Assembly: GCA_025451875.1 (NCBI GenBank) | Contig: JANWJQ010000151.1 | Span: forward strand, 1 to 34,929 | Length of the DNA stretch: 34,929 nucleotides | Direction of reading: 5' to 3' | Origin: Rhizomicrobium sp. | GTDB taxonomy: Bacteria > Pseudomonadota > Alphaproteobacteria > Micropepsales > Micropepsaceae | Shown: positions 32,146 through 34,929 of the stretch, one piece after another | Numbering within the stretch: the first letter of the stretch is position 1 | How the letters are laid out: the number at the start of each line of letters is the position of its first letter | Position numbers and translations under genes: made by a program | Notes under the pieces: model-generated | What the model was told of the DNA's origin: nothing | Database searches by the model: none | What the model saw: the letters and a program-made list of their open reading frames with translations, nothing else

Positions 32146-34929
32146 ATGCGTATCCATCGCCAGTTCACCACCGAAGGCCGCTCCGCTTACGAGGGCATCG
32201 CGTTCCGCAAAACCTCCAGCGAGATCAAGAACCCGGATGGGTCGGTGGTGTTCAGCCAGGGCGACATGGAAGTCCCCGAAGACTGGTCGCAGGTCGCGTG
32301 CGATGTGCTCGCGCAGAAGTATTTCCGCAAGGCTGGCATTCCCGCCAGGTTGAAGCCCGTCGCCGAGAAGGACGTACCGGAATGGCTGTGGCGCAAGGAG
32401 CCGGATGGCGATGAGCGCGTCGGCGAAAGCTCCGCCAAGCAGGTTTTTGATCGCCTCGCCGGAACCTGGACCTATTGGGGCTGGAAGGGCGGCTATTTCG
32501 ATGGCGAAGCCGACGCCCGCGCCTTCTTCGACGAGATGTGCTTCATGCTGGCGACGCAGAAGGCCGCGCCGAACAGCCCGCAATGGTTCAACACCGGCCT
32601 CCACTGGGCCTATGGCATCGATGGCCCGAGCCAGGGTCACTATTACGTCGACTATCAGACCGGCCGCCTGACCAAGTCCCTCTCCGCTTACGAGCATCCG
32701 CAGCCACATGCCTGCTTCATCCAGTCCGTCTCCGACGATCTGGTGAACGAAGGCGGCATCATGGATTTGTGGACGCGCGAGGCGCGTCTCTTCAAATACG
32801 GTTCGGGCACCGGCACCAACTTCTCCAACCTGCGCGGCGAGAACGAGAAGCTTTCGGGCGGCGGCAAGTCCTCCGGCCTGATGAGCTTCCTGAAGATCGG
32901 CGACCGCGCGGCGGGCGCCATCAAGTCGGGCGGCACCACGCGCCGCGCCGCGAAGATGGTCATCGTCGATGTCGATCACCCCGATATCGAGCAGTTCATC
33001 GAGTGGAAGGTGATCGAAGAGCAGAAGGTCGCCGCGATGGTCGCTGGCTCCAAGCTCGCCGAGAAACACCTGAAGGCCGTGCTCAAGGCCTGCGTGAATT
33101 GCGACGGCGCGGGCGACGATTGCTTCAACCCGAAGACGAACCCTGCCCTTCGCCGCGAAGTGAAGGCCGCGCGCAAGTCCATGATCCCGGACAATTACAT
33201 CGAGCGCGTCATCTCCTTCGCCAAGCAGGGCTACAAGGATATCGACTTCAAGACCTACGACACCGATTGGGATTCGGAAGCCTATCTCTCCGTGTCGGGC
33301 CAGAACTCCAACAACTCGGTGCGCGTCACCGACGAATTCCTCAATGCGGTCCTCGCGGACGGCGAATGGAATCTGACCGCGCGCCGCGGCGGAAAGATCG
33401 CCAAGACGGTGAAGGCGCGCGAGTTGTGGGAGAAGATCTCCTACGCCGCATGGGCCTGCGCCGATCCGGGCATCCAGTTCCACACCACGGTCAATGACTG
33501 GCACACCTGCCCGGCGGGCGGCGACATCCGCGGCTCCAACCCGTGCTCGGAATACATGTTCCTCGACGACACCGCCTGCAATCTGGCGTCGCTGAACCTC
33601 ATGCAGTTCCGCAAGGGCGATGGCGTCAATGCGTCGGCGACCGGCGAAGCCGCCGGCTTCAAGAAGACCTTCGACGTTCCGGCGTTCGAACATGCCGTGC
33701 GTCTGTGGACCATCGTTCTCGAAGTCTCGGTGCTGATGGCGCAATTCCCGTCCAAGGAAATCGCGCAGCTCTCATATGACTACCGCACCCTCGGTCTCGG
33801 CTTCGCGAATATCGGCGGCCTGCTGATGTCGGCCGGTATCTCTTATGACTCGCGCGAAGGCCGCGCGATTGCCGGTGCGATCAGCGCGATCATGACCGGC
33901 GTTTCCTACGCGACCTCCGCCGAAATGGCGGGCGAGCTTGGTCCGTTCCCGGAATACACAGCGAACAAGGACCACATGCTGCGCGTCATCCGCAATCACC
34001 GCCGCGCCGCGCATGGCGAAGCGGGCGGTTACGAAAAGCTGGCGATCACGCCGGTGCCGCTCGATCACGACGCCATTGTGCAGAAGGATCTTTCCGACGC
34101 CGCGAAGCGCGCCTGGGACGATGCGTTGTCGATGGGCAAGGATTTCGGTTTCCGCAACGCGCAGGCCACCGTCATCGCGCCGACCGGCACGATCGGCCTC
34201 GTCATGGATTGCGACACCACGGGCGTCGAACCGGACTTCGCGCTCGTGAAGTTCAAGACGCTCGCGGGTGGTGGCTATTTCAAGATCATCAACCGCTGCG
34301 TACCGGAAGCGCTCGCGACACTCGGCTACAGCCAGTCGCAGATCGACGACATCGTCGCCTACGCCGTCGGCCACGGCACGCTGGAAGGCGCCAACGCGCT
34401 GAGCCACGGCGCGCTGAAAGCCAAAGGCTTCGGTGACGAAGAAATCGGCAAGGTGGAAGCCGCGCTGGAACAGGCCTTCGACATCCGCTTCGTCTTCAAC
34501 AAGTGGACGCTGGGCGAAGAGTTCTGCACCAACGTCCTGAAGATCGACGCCGCCGCGCTCGACGCGCCGGATTTCGACATGCTCAAGACTCTGGGCTTCG
34601 CGCGCGCCGAAATCGACGCCGCGAACCTCTATGTCTGCGGTGCGATGACCCTCGAAGGCGCGCCGCATCTGAAGGCCGAGCACCTGCCCGTCTTCGATTG
34701 CGCCAACCCGTGCGGCCGCATCGGCACGCGTTCGCTCTCGGTCGAAAGCCACATCCGCATGATGGCGGCGGTGCAGCCCTTCATCTCGGGCGCGATCTCC
34801 AAGACGATCAACATGCCGAACGCGGCGTCGGTGAAGGAATGCGGCGAAAGCTACCTGCTCTCCTGGAAGCTGGCGCTGAAAGCCAACGCGCTCTATCGCG
34901 ACGGCTCCAAGCTTTCGCAGCCGCTGGCC
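32146..34929 (+). CDS. nrdJ: Adenosylcobalamin-dependent (class II) ribonucleotide reductase, partial
   Basis: Reduces ribonucleotides to deoxyribonucleotides using a radical from adenosylcobalamin. The open frame runs 928 codons from ATG 32146 (GGGGAAG seven bases upstream) to the window edge without a stop; alphaproteobacterial homologues are about 1200 residues, so the C-terminal part is missing. Features seen are the class II signature [18 protein letters not shown]190 in [10 protein letters not shown] (one of the redox pair), [13 protein letters not shown], the active-site N465-P-C467-S-E469 followed by [16 protein letters not shown], and the phosphate-binding [22 protein letters not shown] stretch is also present. 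The frame is intact throughout. Upstream lies a region with a CtrA-type site. Confidence 0.95.
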   Translation, partial: MRIHRQFTTEGRSAYEGIAFRKTSSEIKNPDGSVVFSQGDMEVPEDWSQVACDVLAQKYFRKAGIPARLKPVAEKDVPEWLWRKEPDGDERVGESSAKQVFDRLAGTWTYWGWKGGYFDGEADARAFFDEMCFMLATQKAAPNSPQWFNTGLHWAYGIDGPSQGHYYVDYQTGRLTKSLSAYEHPQPHACFIQSVSDDLVNEGGIMDLWTREARLFKYGSGTGTNFSNLRGENEKLSGGGKSSGLMSFLKIGDRAAGAIKSGGTTRRAAKMVIVDVDHPDIEQFIEWKVIEEQKVAAMVAGSKLAEKHLKAVLKACVNCDGAGDDCFNPKTNPALRREVKAARKSMIPDNYIERVISFAKQGYKDIDFKTYDTDWDSEAYLSVSGQNSNNSVRVTDEFLNAVLADGEWNLTARRGGKIAKTVKARELWEKISYAAWACADPGIQFHTTVNDWHTCPAGGDIRGSNPCSEYMFLDDTACNLASLNLMQFRKGDGVNASATGEAAGFKKTFDVPAFEHAVRLWTIVLEVSVLMAQFPSKEIAQLSYDYRTLGLGFANIGGLLMSAGISYDSREGRAIAGAISAIMTGVSYATSAEMAGELGPFPEYTANKDHMLRVIRNHRRAAHGEAGGYEKLAITPVPLDHDAIVQKDLSDAAKRAWDDALSMGKDFGFRNAQATVIAPTGTIGLVMDCDTTGVEPDFALVKFKTLAGGGYFKIINRCVPEALATLGYSQSQIDDIVAYAVGHGTLEGANALSHGALKAKGFGDEEIGKVEAALEQAFDIRFVFNKWTLGEEFCTNVLKIDAAALDAPDFDMLKTLGFARAEIDAANLYVCGAMTLEGAPHLKAEHLPVFDCANPCGRIGTRSLSVESHIRMMAAVQPFISGAISKTINMPNAASVKECGESYLLSWKLALKANALYRDGSKLSQPLA

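Noticed and set aside
32101..33744. 547-codon minus-strand open frame opposite nrdJ
   Set aside because: Antisense to the class II reductase, whose frame and motifs are intact.

Overview
The window looks like a chromosomal segment of a free-living alphaproteobacterium. It is GC-rich and densely packed. It carries the block prfB - PBP1A - N-acetylmuramoyl-alanine amidase - rne - M48 protease - DsbA-like - aroQ - accB - accC - aat - DUF2155 - mlaD - NDUFA12-like, a neighbourhood I know from alphaproteobacteria. An NDUFA12-type complex I accessory gene, a ThiS-ThiG fusion, a class II (B12) ribonucleotide reductase, an RNase E with an insertion in its S1 domain and a perfect CtrA-type site (TTAA-N7-TTAAC) fit that placement. 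I cannot name a genus. I see no phage, transposon, CRISPR array, tRNA or rRNA.

Layout. 1-2302: anmK (cut by the window edge) diverges from tyrS. 2304-5801: a large AsmA/YhdP-like envelope protein on the minus strand. 5918-8500: a tightly overlapping plus-strand group of Bcp peroxiredoxin, M23 endopeptidase-like protein and bactofilin, closed by a terminator. 8649-9836: an unassigned four-helix membrane protein. 9850-17374: a minus-strand run of prfB (with a programmed +1 frameshift), a CLC channel/antiporter with CBS domains, a small secreted TonB-domain protein, PBP1A and the amidase. 17375-23597: a long rne leader, rne, a stable-looking hairpin, an M48 protease with a TPR-like tail, a DsbA-like protein and an FMN reductase. 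23600-25150: a TPP riboswitch, thiSG and a translationally coupled secreted protein on the minus strand. 25268-27822: the aroQ-accB-accC operon with overlapping stops and starts, then a 72-residue orphan. 27823-29079: two tandem paralogous Cys-rich membrane-anchored proteins, the upstream one with an apparent N-terminal frameshift. 29161-30321: DoxX-like protein and aat. 30174-31662: the NDUFA12-like - mlaD - DUF2155 operon, whose last gene overlaps aat tail to tail by 148 bp. 31663-32145: a regulatory region with the CtrA-type site. 32146 to the end: nrdJ, truncated by the window.

How it fits together. Much of the window serves the envelope: muropeptide recycling (AnmK), synthesis (PBP1A), cleavage (amidase, M23 protein), scaffolding (bactofilin), outer-membrane quality control and lipid traffic (M48 protease, MlaD, YhdP-like) and oxidative folding (DsbA-like). 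The rest covers translation and RNA decay (TyrRS, RF2, RNase E, Aat), fatty-acid and aromatic precursor supply (AccBC, AroQ), thiamine synthesis and dNTP supply. Less ordinary points are the frameshifted Cys-rich paralogue pair, the antisense overlap of aat and the DUF2155 gene, the coupled unknown secreted protein after thiSG, the His/Asp-rich RNase E insertion and the CtrA-type site beside nrdJ. No clearly new multi-gene defence or mobile system was found.
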